Below the pieces are notes generated by a model, which saw only the letters and a list, made by a program, of their open reading frames with translations, was not told the origin of the DNA and ran no database searches. Of a stretch of 64,000 bases of DNA, positions 54,743-63,604 are shown one piece after another. The DNA lies in assembly GCF_000238255.3 (NCBI RefSeq), contig NZ_CP011039.1:359001-423000 (forward strand). Reading direction: 5' to 3'. The position numbers and the translations under genes are program-made. Origin of the DNA: Pseudoalteromonas spongiae UST010723-006. GTDB taxonomy: Bacteria; Pseudomonadota; Gammaproteobacteria; Enterobacterales; Alteromonadaceae. Within the stretch, counting starts at the first letter, position 1, and every line of letters begins with the position of its first letter.

Positions 54743-56473
54743 GTGACGTTATTGCAAAATAAAAAACTATTAGCTCTATTCTTAATCTCATTTCTAACTG
54801 TCGTTTTATACGGCAATACCCTTGATGTACCATTTTACTTTGATGATGAAACATCGATTGTTGAAAGTAGCGTCATTCATACAGGCGCGCTAAGCGATAT
54901 TTATCAAGCTTACAAACTACGTTTTGTGGGATATTGGACGTTTGCTTTAAATTATCAGTATGGTGGGGGAGATGTTACAAGTTTTCATATTACAAATATT
55001 GTTATCCACTTTATAAATGGTTTATTAGTCTATTGGATTTGCGCATTATTATTTAAGTTCCGCCCTGAAAGAGGAGGTGTGCTTGATATCTCGGAAAAAT
55101 GGCTACCGTTGCTAGCAGCTCTTGTCTTTATTTCTCACCCCTTACATACCCAAGCAGTTACTTATATCGTGCAACGCTCGGCATCGCTTACCGCGTTATT
55201 TTATCTTGTTTCAGTTATCGCATATGTTCACTGTAGAATTGTAAAATCTAAAGTTAGATTGGTAGTGTGGTTTTGTACTTTAGTTATTTCGGCTTTGTTG
55301 GCAATATTTACGAAACAAAATGCGTTTACATTACCAATAGTGCTGTTTTTAACTGAGGTTGTTCTTTTTAGGAAATTGTCGAACAATCAAATTGTTTCAA
55401 TATTGTTAGCGCCATTTCTTATCCTTGCTGGTACCTGTTTACTCACCCCTGAAACTTTGAGTGTGTTAGATGACTTAACAACTGAGACAAAATCGTACTC
55501 TCGTATAGAGTATTTTTTCGCGCAAGCGAATGTTTTATGGATTTATATTGCTAAATTTTTCTACCCAGTACCACTCAGGCTAGAGTATTTGTACGATCAG
55601 CATTCATTTAGCAATACGCAATCTTATATCGCATTATTGGCACATTTAATAGTTATTAGTAGCGCATTGCTATTTTCGAAACGCTATTCTTTGATATGTT
55701 TTGGAGTACTCTTTTATTATTCTACGATGCTTGTTGAATCTAGCATCATTCCTATACAGGATATGGCAGTTGAGCATAGAACTTATTTACCTAATGTTGG
55801 CTTGATTATAGCTTTGATGGGGCTTAGCTCTTTACTGTTAGAGCATTGTAGTTCTGACAAGCGTAAAATTTACCTGTTTTTTGTTTGCTCGGTATTTGTT
55901 GTCGGAGCTTTTTCATTACTTACATACCAACGCAATGAGCAGTGGAGAGACCCGATTACGTTTTATAAGCATGAATTAAAATATGGTCCTGATAACCCCA
56001 GAGTTTTAAATAATTTAGCGGATGCCTATTTTGAGATTGAAGAAATTGATAAAGCGCTTCCGCTTTTAAAACACAGTTTATCGATTGATGCCGAAAATCT
56101 AACTAATACGCAAGCCGTAAATATGTTAGCTATGTTGATTGGTTATAAAAAGTATGAAGAGGCAGAAGAGTTAGGAGAGTCACTGATCAATAAAATAAAA
56201 CGTCCGTTTTTAAAACGTGGTGTTTTAGTTAATTTAGGTATTATGCATCTAGAGCAGAACCAGCTTGAAAAGTCTGAAGTGGCGTTTAAAAGAGCGTTGA
56301 ATTTTAAGCCAATTACTGCAAAGGTTATGCTTGGTCTTGCGGTTTCTTTGGCCAAGCAAGGTAAGTTTGATGAAGCTGAGTTTTATACGACTCAGGTAAT
56401 AAAAGTTGAACCGAATAACGCAGGGGCAAAAAAACTCTTTAATCAAATACGACAAGCACGGCAAAATGAATAG
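54743..56473 (+). CDS. TMTC-like GT-C membrane glycosyltransferase with C-terminal TPRs
   Basis: A 576-residue protein with about 10 membrane helices to residue 395. An early periplasmic loop carries acidic FYFDDETSI, the place where GT-C enzymes such as O-mannosyltransferases have their catalytic acid. Further features are HPLHTQAVTYIVQR and VEHRTYLPNVGLI, both recurrent in the TMTC/protein O-mannosyltransferase-like family. Residues 410-576 are TPRs (NLADAYFEIEEIDKALPLL, NLGIMHLEQNQLEKSEVAFK). It would use a lipid-linked sugar to glycosylate protein or glycan on the periplasmic face. The start is GTG 54743 with AAAAGGA upstream; it is monocistronic. Confidence 0.8.
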   Translation: MTLLQNKKLLALFLISFLTVVLYGNTLDVPFYFDDETSIVESSVIHTGALSDIYQAYKLRFVGYWTFALNYQYGGGDVTSFHITNIVIHFINGLLVYWICALLFKFRPERGGVLDISEKWLPLLAALVFISHPLHTQAVTYIVQRSASLTALFYLVSVIAYVHCRIVKSKVRLVVWFCTLVISALLAIFTKQNAFTLPIVLFLTEVVLFRKLSNNQIVSILLAPFLILAGTCLLTPETLSVLDDLTTETKSYSRIEYFFAQANVLWIYIAKFFYPVPLRLEYLYDQHSFSNTQSYIALLAHLIVISSALLFSKRYSLICFGVLFYYSTMLVESSIIPIQDMAVEHRTYLPNVGLIIALMGLSSLLLEHCSSDKRKIYLFFVCSVFVVGAFSLLTYQRNEQWRDPITFYKHELKYGPDNPRVLNNLADAYFEIEEIDKALPLLKHSLSIDAENLTNTQAVNMLAMLIGYKKYEEAEELGESLINKIKRPFLKRGVLVNLGIMHLEQNQLEKSEVAFKRALNFKPITAKVMLGLAVSLAKQGKFDEAEFYTTQVIKVEPNNAGAKKLFNQIRQARQNE

Positions 56474-56511
56474 GAAAAAGAGTTACTGAAAACTCAATAA
56501 CCCTTAAAACT

Positions 56512-57927
56512 TTATAAGTTCTGAATGGCCGATAACGTTGCTTTTACAAGCTGTTCTGCTTTGATTTGGCTATTACTTTCAGCATAGCATCGTAATTCAG
56601 GCGCGTTACCAGATGGACGAAGGTGCACAACCTCGCCATCTGTGAACGTCATTCTAAAGCCGTCAGTGTCATTTACTTTTGCAAGTTTAAAAGGCAAATC
56701 TAACTTTAGTAACCAAGCTTCAGGCTCTTTATTAATGTTAGCAATTAGTGATAGGCTTTTATCTCGTGCAAAGTCTTTAATTCGATCACTCGCTGTATAG
56801 CGTTGTGGTAATAACTTAACTTGTTCAGAAATTGATTGCTGATTTAATTGGCTTAATAAGGTAATCGCGGGCAATATCGCATCTCGTGTAGGTAATGGTT
56901 GAATTATTTTACCATTTAGCTTTATTTTGCTGGCTAATAAATACCCGCCATTCGCTTCAAAGCCAGCAACAGAGTTAAATGTACTAAGTAAACTGTCGAA
57001 TTCTGAAATAACGTATGGTGATCCAATCTTTGTACGTTCAATGTGTTTAAAAAGGTTGCTCTTTTCGATTGCGGTATTACAGCTCACCGGAGTAGATAAT
57101 GCTTCGATGCCTAAAATTTTTGAACATAATAAACCTAATATATCGCCTCGCAACCACTCACCAAACTCATCAGAAAGAAGAGGCCTATCGCCATCGCCAT
57201 CGGTGGAAAATAGCGCATCCAACTTGTACCCTTTCACCCAAGCGCGCGCCTTTTCTTTATCTTCTTCAGACACAGCTTCGGTATCGATCGGTACAAATTC
57301 GTCACTTCGCCCTAGTGAAATAACTTCGGCACCCATAGCTTCAAGAATAAGGTTGTAAATATCACGGCCAGCACTTGAATGCTCGTAAATGCCGATGCGC
57401 TTGCCTACTAACGCATCTTGTTTACAAATTTCAGTGTTGCGACGAATGTATGCGTCTTTGGCATCTGGCAAAACACTCAATTCGGGTAAGGTGGTGATTG
57501 CTGATAGCGGGACGTTGGTGGCTAAAATTGCCACTTCATCGGCTTTAGTAATTTCCCCTTGGGCTTTGTAAAACTTTAGCCCATTACGGTCAAATGGAAT
57601 ATGGCTGCCGGTGACCATAATGCACGGCATATTGTGCTGCATTGCGTAATATGCCAAAGCGGGTGTTGGGATCACCCCGTAAAATTTACTGGCGATATTT
57701 ATTTGAGCAAGTCCAGCGCTAATCGCTTGTGCCATCTGGTAACTACTTGGGCGGTTATCAATCGCTAATGCCATAGTGGTTACTTTGCCTTCTTGCTGCA
57801 CAACATGGGCAAAAGCCAGCGCGAATGCGGCGCATACATCAGGTGTAAAATCGCATACTAATCCGCGCGCTCCAGAGGTGCCAAATCCTATGCCAGAGCG
57901 TGCAATAATATTTGAACTATTCATCAT
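56512..57927 (-). CDS. manB: Phosphomannomutase/phosphohexomutase
   Basis: Interconverts mannose-6-phosphate and mannose-1-phosphate for GDP-mannose supply. The 471 residues carry the catalytic serine loop VTGSHIPFDRNGLKF (near residue 105), the metal loop STDGDGDRPL, the sugar loop GFEANGGY and the phosphate loop RPSGNAPELR. The serine loop reads SHIP rather than the common SHNP, as in a subset of bacterial mutases. It is co-directional with the GT4 gene upstream (20-base gap). The name manB is by context with manC. Confidence 0.88.
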   Translation of the reverse strand: MMNSSNIIARSGIGFGTSGARGLVCDFTPDVCAAFALAFAHVVQQEGKVTTMALAIDNRPSSYQMAQAISAGLAQINIASKFYGVIPTPALAYYAMQHNMPCIMVTGSHIPFDRNGLKFYKAQGEITKADEVAILATNVPLSAITTLPELSVLPDAKDAYIRRNTEICKQDALVGKRIGIYEHSSAGRDIYNLILEAMGAEVISLGRSDEFVPIDTEAVSEEDKEKARAWVKGYKLDALFSTDGDGDRPLLSDEFGEWLRGDILGLLCSKILGIEALSTPVSCNTAIEKSNLFKHIERTKIGSPYVISEFDSLLSTFNSVAGFEANGGYLLASKIKLNGKIIQPLPTRDAILPAITLLSQLNQQSISEQVKLLPQRYTASDRIKDFARDKSLSLIANINKEPEAWLLKLDLPFKLAKVNDTDGFRMTFTDGEVVHLRPSGNAPELRCYAESNSQIKAEQLVKATLSAIQNL

Positions 57928-57947
57928 TGAATATTTGCTCCTAAAAT

Positions 57948-59018
57948 TTAAGTCATAATTTCTTTCATTTGGCTGAAAAATAAATCGGCCTTAAATGATT
58001 GAGCGCGCGCAATACAATTATTCATCATGTTTTGTGCTTTGTTTGGCGTTAAGAATTCTATCGCGTCGATTAGGTCGCTGGTGCTTAAATCTGCTGGGCA
58101 AAGGTAGCCAGTTTCTTGATGTCTAACGGTTTCTTTTATTCCGCCATCATTAACACCAATAACGGGTTTTCCTGCGGCCATAGATTCAACTGGAGACATA
58201 CCAAAGTCTTCATCAATCGGTATGTAAATAGTGGCAATACATTCAGAGATGTATTTTCGTAGCATTTCTTGTGATGCCCAACCAACAATTTCAATATTTG
58301 AATAATTTTGACATTCTATTTTGAGTTTATCGAGCATGCTGCCACCTGACACAAGTACGAGCTTTTTGTTGGGTAGCTGTTTAAATGCATCGACAATCGT
58401 TTGAATCCGTTTATATTCTTCAAGCCTTGCTGTCGACAAATAATAACCACTTGAACTTGAATTAAAAAATTCTTCAATATGAACAGGAGGGTAAATAACA
58501 GTTGCATCGACATTTAAGTATTTCTTTAAACGGGCTTTAACATTATTTGAGTTAGCAATGACGAGATCCATCTTTGGCAAAGTTGGTTCATATTTTTGTC
58601 TCACCCAAGTCGCAAATTTATCAACTATATACGCTTGCCAAGATGGTAACGTATTCTGATAGTGGTCATAGAGATCATAAGCAAACCTTGGGGGCGTATG
58701 GCAATAGTATATATTTTTCTCAGCTTGAGACTTATGCACGGCTACAGGCGCATTACTGCCAGAAAAGAGAATTTTCTTACTGGTTAGCTGTTCAGTTTTT
58801 ATTCTTTCGAAAGCATTAATCGAGTTAATCGTTTTCCAAATAGGAATTCTCGCAACCTTGCCGATATTAATAATATTCACATTATGTTCTGGAAATGCGC
58901 TAAAAATATCTTTATTTGTTCCGCTAACAATGAGTGGGCAATTTAAATGTTGCGCTAAATCAAGAGATACCTTCTCTGCGCCTCCGGCAACTTCAAGGAA
59001 GTCATATAAAATGGTCAC
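57948..59018 (-). CDS. Glycosyltransferase, family 4 (GT-B), mannosyltransferase-like
   Basis: A 356-residue retaining glycosyltransferase. It has an N-terminal GGAEKVSLDLAQHL motif, YCHTPPRFAYDLYDHY, VIANSNNVKARLKKYL, and the C-terminal E-x7-E region EDFGMSPVESMAAGKPVIG. The YCHTPPR pattern is common in GDP-mannose-using transferases, which fits the neighbouring phosphomannomutase and manC. The start is GTG 59018 with AGGGA 7 bases upstream. It leads a two-gene minus operon with manB, divergent from manC. Confidence 0.87.
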   Translation of the reverse strand: MTILYDFLEVAGGAEKVSLDLAQHLNCPLIVSGTNKDIFSAFPEHNVNIINIGKVARIPIWKTINSINAFERIKTEQLTSKKILFSGSNAPVAVHKSQAEKNIYYCHTPPRFAYDLYDHYQNTLPSWQAYIVDKFATWVRQKYEPTLPKMDLVIANSNNVKARLKKYLNVDATVIYPPVHIEEFFNSSSSGYYLSTARLEEYKRIQTIVDAFKQLPNKKLVLVSGGSMLDKLKIECQNYSNIEIVGWASQEMLRKYISECIATIYIPIDEDFGMSPVESMAAGKPVIGVNDGGIKETVRHQETGYLCPADLSTSDLIDAIEFLTPNKAQNMMNNCIARAQSFKADLFFSQMKEIMT

Positions 59019-59086
59019 CTAGGATTCCCTGTATTATTAATTTTAATATTCAATGAAATAATACCTAGATTTATAGGAATTTGTAA

Positions 59087-59114
59087 TTGTGGTTTGTATT
59101 CTGTTTGTTACAAT
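59087..59114 (+). promoter_or_regulatory. Candidate promoter of manC
   Basis: TTGTGG (59087-59092) and TACAAT (59109-59114) are separated by 16 bases. They lie 31 bases before ATG 59146, in the divergent gap. Confidence 0.5.
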
Positions 59115-59145
59115 TATGGGCCCATAGAGCGAACTGTACATAAAA

Positions 59146-60549
59146 ATGTCTAATATATACCCAACTATTTTATCTGGTGGTTCTGGTACGCGACTTTGGC
59201 CTCTCTCACGAAAACACTACCCAAAGCAATTTTTAAAGCTGACAAGCAAATATACAATGCTGCAAGAAACAGCGCTACGCTTAAGTGGGTTTAATAAGCC
59301 AATTGCTGTTTGTAATGAAAGTCATCGCTTTATTCTTGCCGAACAACTGCATGAAATCGGGCAAGACCCAACCGCAATTATTTTAGAGCCAGTAGGCAGA
59401 AACACGGCTCCAGCAATTGCTCTGTCAGCGTTTAAAGCATTGGAGCATAGCGATGATGCAATTTTAGTTGTGCTTGCTGCTGATCATCTTATTGAAGATC
59501 TCGAAGCGTTTCAAAATGCAGTAGAGCTTGCTGCAGAGTATGCCGAGCAGGGAAAAATTGTTACTTTTGGCATAGTACCTACCTCACCTGAAACAGGTTT
59601 TGGCTATATTCAAGGTGAAAAAGGCAGTTCTCAGGCATTAAAAATTAAGCAGTTCGTTGAAAAACCCAATAAAGTCAAAGCCAAAGAGTATTTAGATAGC
59701 GGAGATTTCTTCTGGAACAGCGGCATGTTTGTGGTCAAAGCAAAAGTTTATTTAGAAGAACTAAAAAGATTTAACTTTGAGATATATGAATCTGCATTTA
59801 AGGCGTACTCCAACGCTCAGTCAGACTTAGATTTTGTCAGAATAAATAAAGATGATTTTGTAAAGTGCCCAGATAATTCAATCGATTATGCTATTATGGA
59901 GCATACAGAGTTGGGCGTTGTTCTGCCTATTTCAGTTGGTTGGAGTGACGTTGGATCATTTTCTGCGCTTTGGGAAGTATTGCCTAAAGATGACTTTGGT
60001 AACGTAAATCTTGGCGATGTTAAAAATATTGATTCTAAAAATTGCCTTGTACAATCAGAGAATCAATTTGTTGCAACTATAGGTGTTAGCGATTTAGTTA
60101 TAATTGGCACAAAAGACTCTATTTTGGTTGCTCATAAAAATAGAGTCCAAGATGTAAAAAGCATCGTTAATCATTTAGAATGCACTGGAAGAAGTGAGCA
60201 TTTACTTCATCGAGAGGTACATCGTCCTTGGGGGAAATATGACTCTGTAGACAAGGGAAAGCGATACCAAGTTAAGCGAATAACAGTAAAGCCAGAAGCC
60301 TCGTTATCAAAACAACTACATTATCATCGAGCAGAACATTGGGTAGTTGTTTCTGGAACCGCTATTGTTGAAGTCGATGACATTGAAACTGTTCTTACTG
60401 AAAACCAATCTGTTTACATACCAGTTGGGGCTAACCATAGATTAATAAATCCAGGGAAGGTAAATCTTGAAATTATAGAAATACAAAGCGGAAGCTATCT
60501 TGGTGAAGATGACATAGTTCGACTTGAAGATGAGTTTGGTCGAACGTAA
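59146..60549 (+). CDS. manC: Mannose-1-phosphate guanylyltransferase/mannose-6-phosphate isomerase
   Basis: Bifunctional enzyme making GDP-mannose. The 467 residues have an N-terminal nucleotidyltransferase domain (LSGGSGTRLWPLSRKHYPKQ; VEKPNK; FFWNSGMFV) and a C-terminal cupin isomerase domain from about 350 (PWGKYDSVD, LHYHRAEHWVVVSGTA, IPVGANHRLINPG with the metal histidines). It supplies GDP-mannose or derived sugars to the nearby GT4. A short A/T-rich hairpin follows, but no strong terminator. Confidence 0.96.
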   Translation: MSNIYPTILSGGSGTRLWPLSRKHYPKQFLKLTSKYTMLQETALRLSGFNKPIAVCNESHRFILAEQLHEIGQDPTAIILEPVGRNTAPAIALSAFKALEHSDDAILVVLAADHLIEDLEAFQNAVELAAEYAEQGKIVTFGIVPTSPETGFGYIQGEKGSSQALKIKQFVEKPNKVKAKEYLDSGDFFWNSGMFVVKAKVYLEELKRFNFEIYESAFKAYSNAQSDLDFVRINKDDFVKCPDNSIDYAIMEHTELGVVLPISVGWSDVGSFSALWEVLPKDDFGNVNLGDVKNIDSKNCLVQSENQFVATIGVSDLVIIGTKDSILVAHKNRVQDVKSIVNHLECTGRSEHLLHREVHRPWGKYDSVDKGKRYQVKRITVKPEASLSKQLHYHRAEHWVVVSGTAIVEVDDIETVLTENQSVYIPVGANHRLINPGKVNLEIIEIQSGSYLGEDDIVRLEDEFGRT

Positions 60550-60759
60550 AAAGCTTCTTTTTAAAAATAAGTAGAATTTAAATTAACTTAGTTGATTCAT
60601 AGAGCATATAAGTTTTATTTTGAAGGGTTTCAATAATAATCCACTTCTTTATTCATAAGTATTGAGTATTACTAACTTAGTATTCTTTGAATAAATGAAT
60701 TAGATTTTCGCAAAATAACACATTTGTAGATGTTCTTCTCAATCAGAAACGGACAAAAA

Positions 60760-61860
60760 ATGAAAAGTGCTATTATCGGTGGAGGCTTTTTTGGCCTATA
60801 CCTAGCTGATTATCTAGCTAAAAAAGGACATAGCGTCACTCTATTTGAAAAGTCAAATGAAAGCATGTCTAGAGCCTCTTATGTTAATCAAGCAAGAGTT
60901 CACAATGGGTATCATTACCCTAGAAGTATCCTTACAGCTCTTCGCTCAAGGGAATCATTTCCTAACTTTGTAAAAGAATTTGAATCTGCAATAGTTAGTG
61001 ATTTTGACAAATATTACATGATTGGCAAAGTACTAGGAAAGGTTACAGCAAATCAGTTTCAAAAGTTTTGTAAAAAGATTGATGCATATTGCTCACCGGC
61101 AAACGGAGAAATAACTAGCTTAGTTAACAAACAATTGATCGAAGAGGTGTTTCTAACGAAGGAATACGCGTTTGATAGTACTTTACTAAAAGCTGAAATG
61201 TTGCGTCGATTAGAAAGTCAAGATGTGAAGCAAAACTATAATACGTTAGTGCTTAGCGCCGAGTCAGTTGGTAATAAAGTAAAGCTTAACGCTAGAAACG
61301 AAACTACTGAATTTAGTGAAGAGTTTGATCAGGTGTTCAATTGTACTTATTCAATGATCAACTCAATTTTACATAACTCTAAGCTAGAGTTAATTCCTTT
61401 GAAGCATGAGCTCACCGAAATGTGCATTGTTGAGCCGCCAGCATTGTTAAAAAATGCAGGGATTACCGTTATGTGTGGCCCGTTTTTTTCTATCATGCCA
61501 TTTCCCAGCAAACAAGCGCATTCTTTTAGCCATGTAAGATATACGCCTCATTCTGAATGGTATGATGACGCAAACAGTTATCAAACCTCCCACGACATAT
61601 TTGATGATGTTGATAAGAAAAGTGCTTGGCGAAAGATGATTTATGACGCACAGCGATATATTCCAGCATTAGCAGAGTGCAGTTATAAAGAATCTATATG
61701 GGAAGTGAAAACAGTTTTACCCGCGAGTGAAGCGAATGATTCACGTCCTATTTTATTTAAAAAAGATTATGGTATTAAAGGGCTTCATTGCGTTATGGGT
61801 GGAAAAATAGACAATGTTTACGATGCGGTCACAATGATTGAAAATATGAGGCTAGTGTAA
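60760..61860 (+). CDS. FAD-dependent oxidoreductase (DAO-like) in a sugar cluster
   Basis: A 366-residue cytoplasmic flavoprotein from ATG 60760; the longer frame to 60730 lacks support. The N-terminal dinucleotide fold (IIGGGFFGLYLADYLAKKG, VTLFEKSNE) is followed by a NQARVHNGYHYPRS motif in place of the usual glycine-rich second FAD site. The C-terminal LHCVMGGKIDNVYDAVTMI gives the last FAD contact. The substrate is unknown. It is followed after one base by two family 2 glycosyltransferases and a sugar epimerase, so it probably oxidises a nucleotide- or lipid-linked sugar or side chain. Confidence 0.78.
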   Translation: MKSAIIGGGFFGLYLADYLAKKGHSVTLFEKSNESMSRASYVNQARVHNGYHYPRSILTALRSRESFPNFVKEFESAIVSDFDKYYMIGKVLGKVTANQFQKFCKKIDAYCSPANGEITSLVNKQLIEEVFLTKEYAFDSTLLKAEMLRRLESQDVKQNYNTLVLSAESVGNKVKLNARNETTEFSEEFDQVFNCTYSMINSILHNSKLELIPLKHELTEMCIVEPPALLKNAGITVMCGPFFSIMPFPSKQAHSFSHVRYTPHSEWYDDANSYQTSHDIFDDVDKKSAWRKMIYDAQRYIPALAECSYKESIWEVKTVLPASEANDSRPILFKKDYGIKGLHCVMGGKIDNVYDAVTMIENMRLV

Positions 61861-61861
61861 G

Positions 61862-62812
61862 ATGCAGGAACTATTTGTTTCAGTAATTTGTGTAGTTAAC
61901 AGTAGTAAAAGTTTAAATAAAATATCAGAACTACATGATACCTTAGAAAAGAATTACAGTGATTTTGAAATTGTCATTATAGATCAAAGTGATAATGAAA
62001 GTGTTACCCAAGAGGTAGGTACAGCCTTAAAGCGCTTCACATCAATCAGGCATATCGAACTGAGCTTTAAAGTTAAACATGATGTAGCAATTGCGGCAGG
62101 TGTTGAAAACTCTATTGGTGATTATATTGTTCACTTTAACTTAGACTCAGATCCTATTCATGCTGTAGAGGATTTGGTATCAATCTGTATGTCAAAGACT
62201 GATATCGTGTTCGGTGAATGCAAACAGCTATTTAGCTATAAATACGACCTCATTAAGCCGCTTATCAATGTCTTAGAATCAGTGAGCAAAGCCAAGTTTC
62301 CTGACTACTTTACTGAGTTGTTTTGTATTAACCGCAAAGTCGCAAATGCAGTAACAGAGACTGGCAGATATCATCACAAGTTTTTTGCCAGAATAATAAG
62401 GACTGGCTATAAAGTTTCCACATACTCATATTCAACACAATCAGATAAAAAGCGTTCGTCTGCATTAGAGCTAAAAAACTCATTTAGAGAGTTAATATTT
62501 AACTCAACAAGACCGCTTAGATGGATGAGTGCGTTAGGTTGCCTTGGTGGTTTCCTTGCGTTTATCTTTAGCGTTTATAGTGTGCTGGCTAACATCATTA
62601 GCGGTAACGTAGTTCAAGGGTGGACGACATTAGTGCTGTTTAGCTCAATGTTGTTTATGTTGCTCTTCGTTATATTGGCATTTTTTGGAGAGTATCTAGG
62701 AAGGTTGCTCGATGATCGCAGTGATAAACGAGATTATTGTGTTAAGAACGAGCAACATAGTACCGTGATGGTAAATAAAAACAGAATAAACGTAACTGAT
62801 AGCGCAGAGTGA
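61862..62812 (+). CDS. Family 2 glycosyltransferase with two C-terminal membrane helices (GtrB-like)
   Basis: A 316-residue GT-A enzyme of the GtrB/ArnC/dolichol-phosphate-sugar synthase type that loads a sugar onto undecaprenyl phosphate. It shows VIIDQSDNES and HFNLDSDPIHA (metal motif). The two helices are at about 222-245 (LGGFLAFIFSVYSVLANI) and 255-280, ending FFGEYLGRLLDDRS, a family hallmark. The catalytic N-terminal motifs are less typical than in GtrB. It makes a carrier-linked sugar for periplasmic transfer, perhaps for a GT-C enzyme. Confidence 0.82.
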   Translation: MQELFVSVICVVNSSKSLNKISELHDTLEKNYSDFEIVIIDQSDNESVTQEVGTALKRFTSIRHIELSFKVKHDVAIAAGVENSIGDYIVHFNLDSDPIHAVEDLVSICMSKTDIVFGECKQLFSYKYDLIKPLINVLESVSKAKFPDYFTELFCINRKVANAVTETGRYHHKFFARIIRTGYKVSTYSYSTQSDKKRSSALELKNSFRELIFNSTRPLRWMSALGCLGGFLAFIFSVYSVLANIISGNVVQGWTTLVLFSSMLFMLLFVILAFFGEYLGRLLDDRSDKRDYCVKNEQHSTVMVNKNRINVTDSAE

Positions 62813-62818
62813 TTTTCA

Positions 62819-63604
62819 ATGAACCAAAGAGATGTACCAAGCTATAACATCGAACAGCTAAATGATAAAAAAAACAAATACTGTGTCTGTGTCTTCGTTA
62901 TTAATGAGGGGGACAAAGTACGCAAGCAAATCGAGCGTATGCAGCCACTTAGTGAGCAAGTAGATATAATAATAGCTGATGGGGGGAGCACCGATGGCTC
63001 CTTAGAACTAGGGTTTCTTAAAGAGCATGAGGTAACGACACTACTTACCAAAACAGGTCCCGGAAAATTAAGCGCGCAAATGAGAATGGCGTTTGATTAT
63101 GCTTTAGCGCAAGGCTACGAAGGTGTTGTAGTTGTAGATGGAAACGGCAAAGATGATATTTCGGCAATCCCCAGCTTTTTAGAGAAGTTAAGTGAAGGAT
63201 GGGATCACATTCAAGGTTCACGGTTTATTCCCGGTGGTAAGGCAATCAATACACCGTTATCAAGGCATCTAGGATTAAAAATATTACATGCACCATTAAT
63301 CAGCTTATCAGCTGGAAGGCGTCATACAGATACTACAAATGGTTTTAGAGCTTACAGCAGTAAATTACTGTGTGACAGCAGAGTAGCGCCTTTTAGAAAA
63401 GTTTTTGAAGCCTATGAGCTGCATTATTATTTAGCGATTAGAGCAAGTAGGTTGGGCTTTAAAGTGTGTGAAGTTCCCGTCACTAGGGAATACCCAAAAA
63501 CCGGGAAAACACCTACTAAAATATCACCTATTAAAGGTAATCTTCTGATATTAAAAACCTTATTTAAAGCAGCGTCGCATCAGTTTAACCCAGGAGAAGA
63601 ATAA
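62819..63604 (+). CDS. Family 2 glycosyltransferase, DPM1-like, soluble
   Basis: A 261-residue GT-A protein with VCVFVINEGDKVRKQIERM, IIADGGSTDGS, VVVDGNGKDD (Asp-x-Asn where Asp-x-Asp is usual), IQGSRFIPGGKA and TDTTNGFRAYSSKLL. The last two are typical of dolichol-phosphate-mannose-type synthases. There are no membrane helices, so it may act with the preceding membrane-anchored homologue. It lies 6 bases after it and overlaps the next gene by one base. Confidence 0.82.
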   Translation: MNQRDVPSYNIEQLNDKKNKYCVCVFVINEGDKVRKQIERMQPLSEQVDIIIADGGSTDGSLELGFLKEHEVTTLLTKTGPGKLSAQMRMAFDYALAQGYEGVVVVDGNGKDDISAIPSFLEKLSEGWDHIQGSRFIPGGKAINTPLSRHLGLKILHAPLISLSAGRRHTDTTNGFRAYSSKLLCDSRVAPFRKVFEAYELHYYLAIRASRLGFKVCEVPVTREYPKTGKTPTKISPIKGNLLILKTLFKAASHQFNPGEE

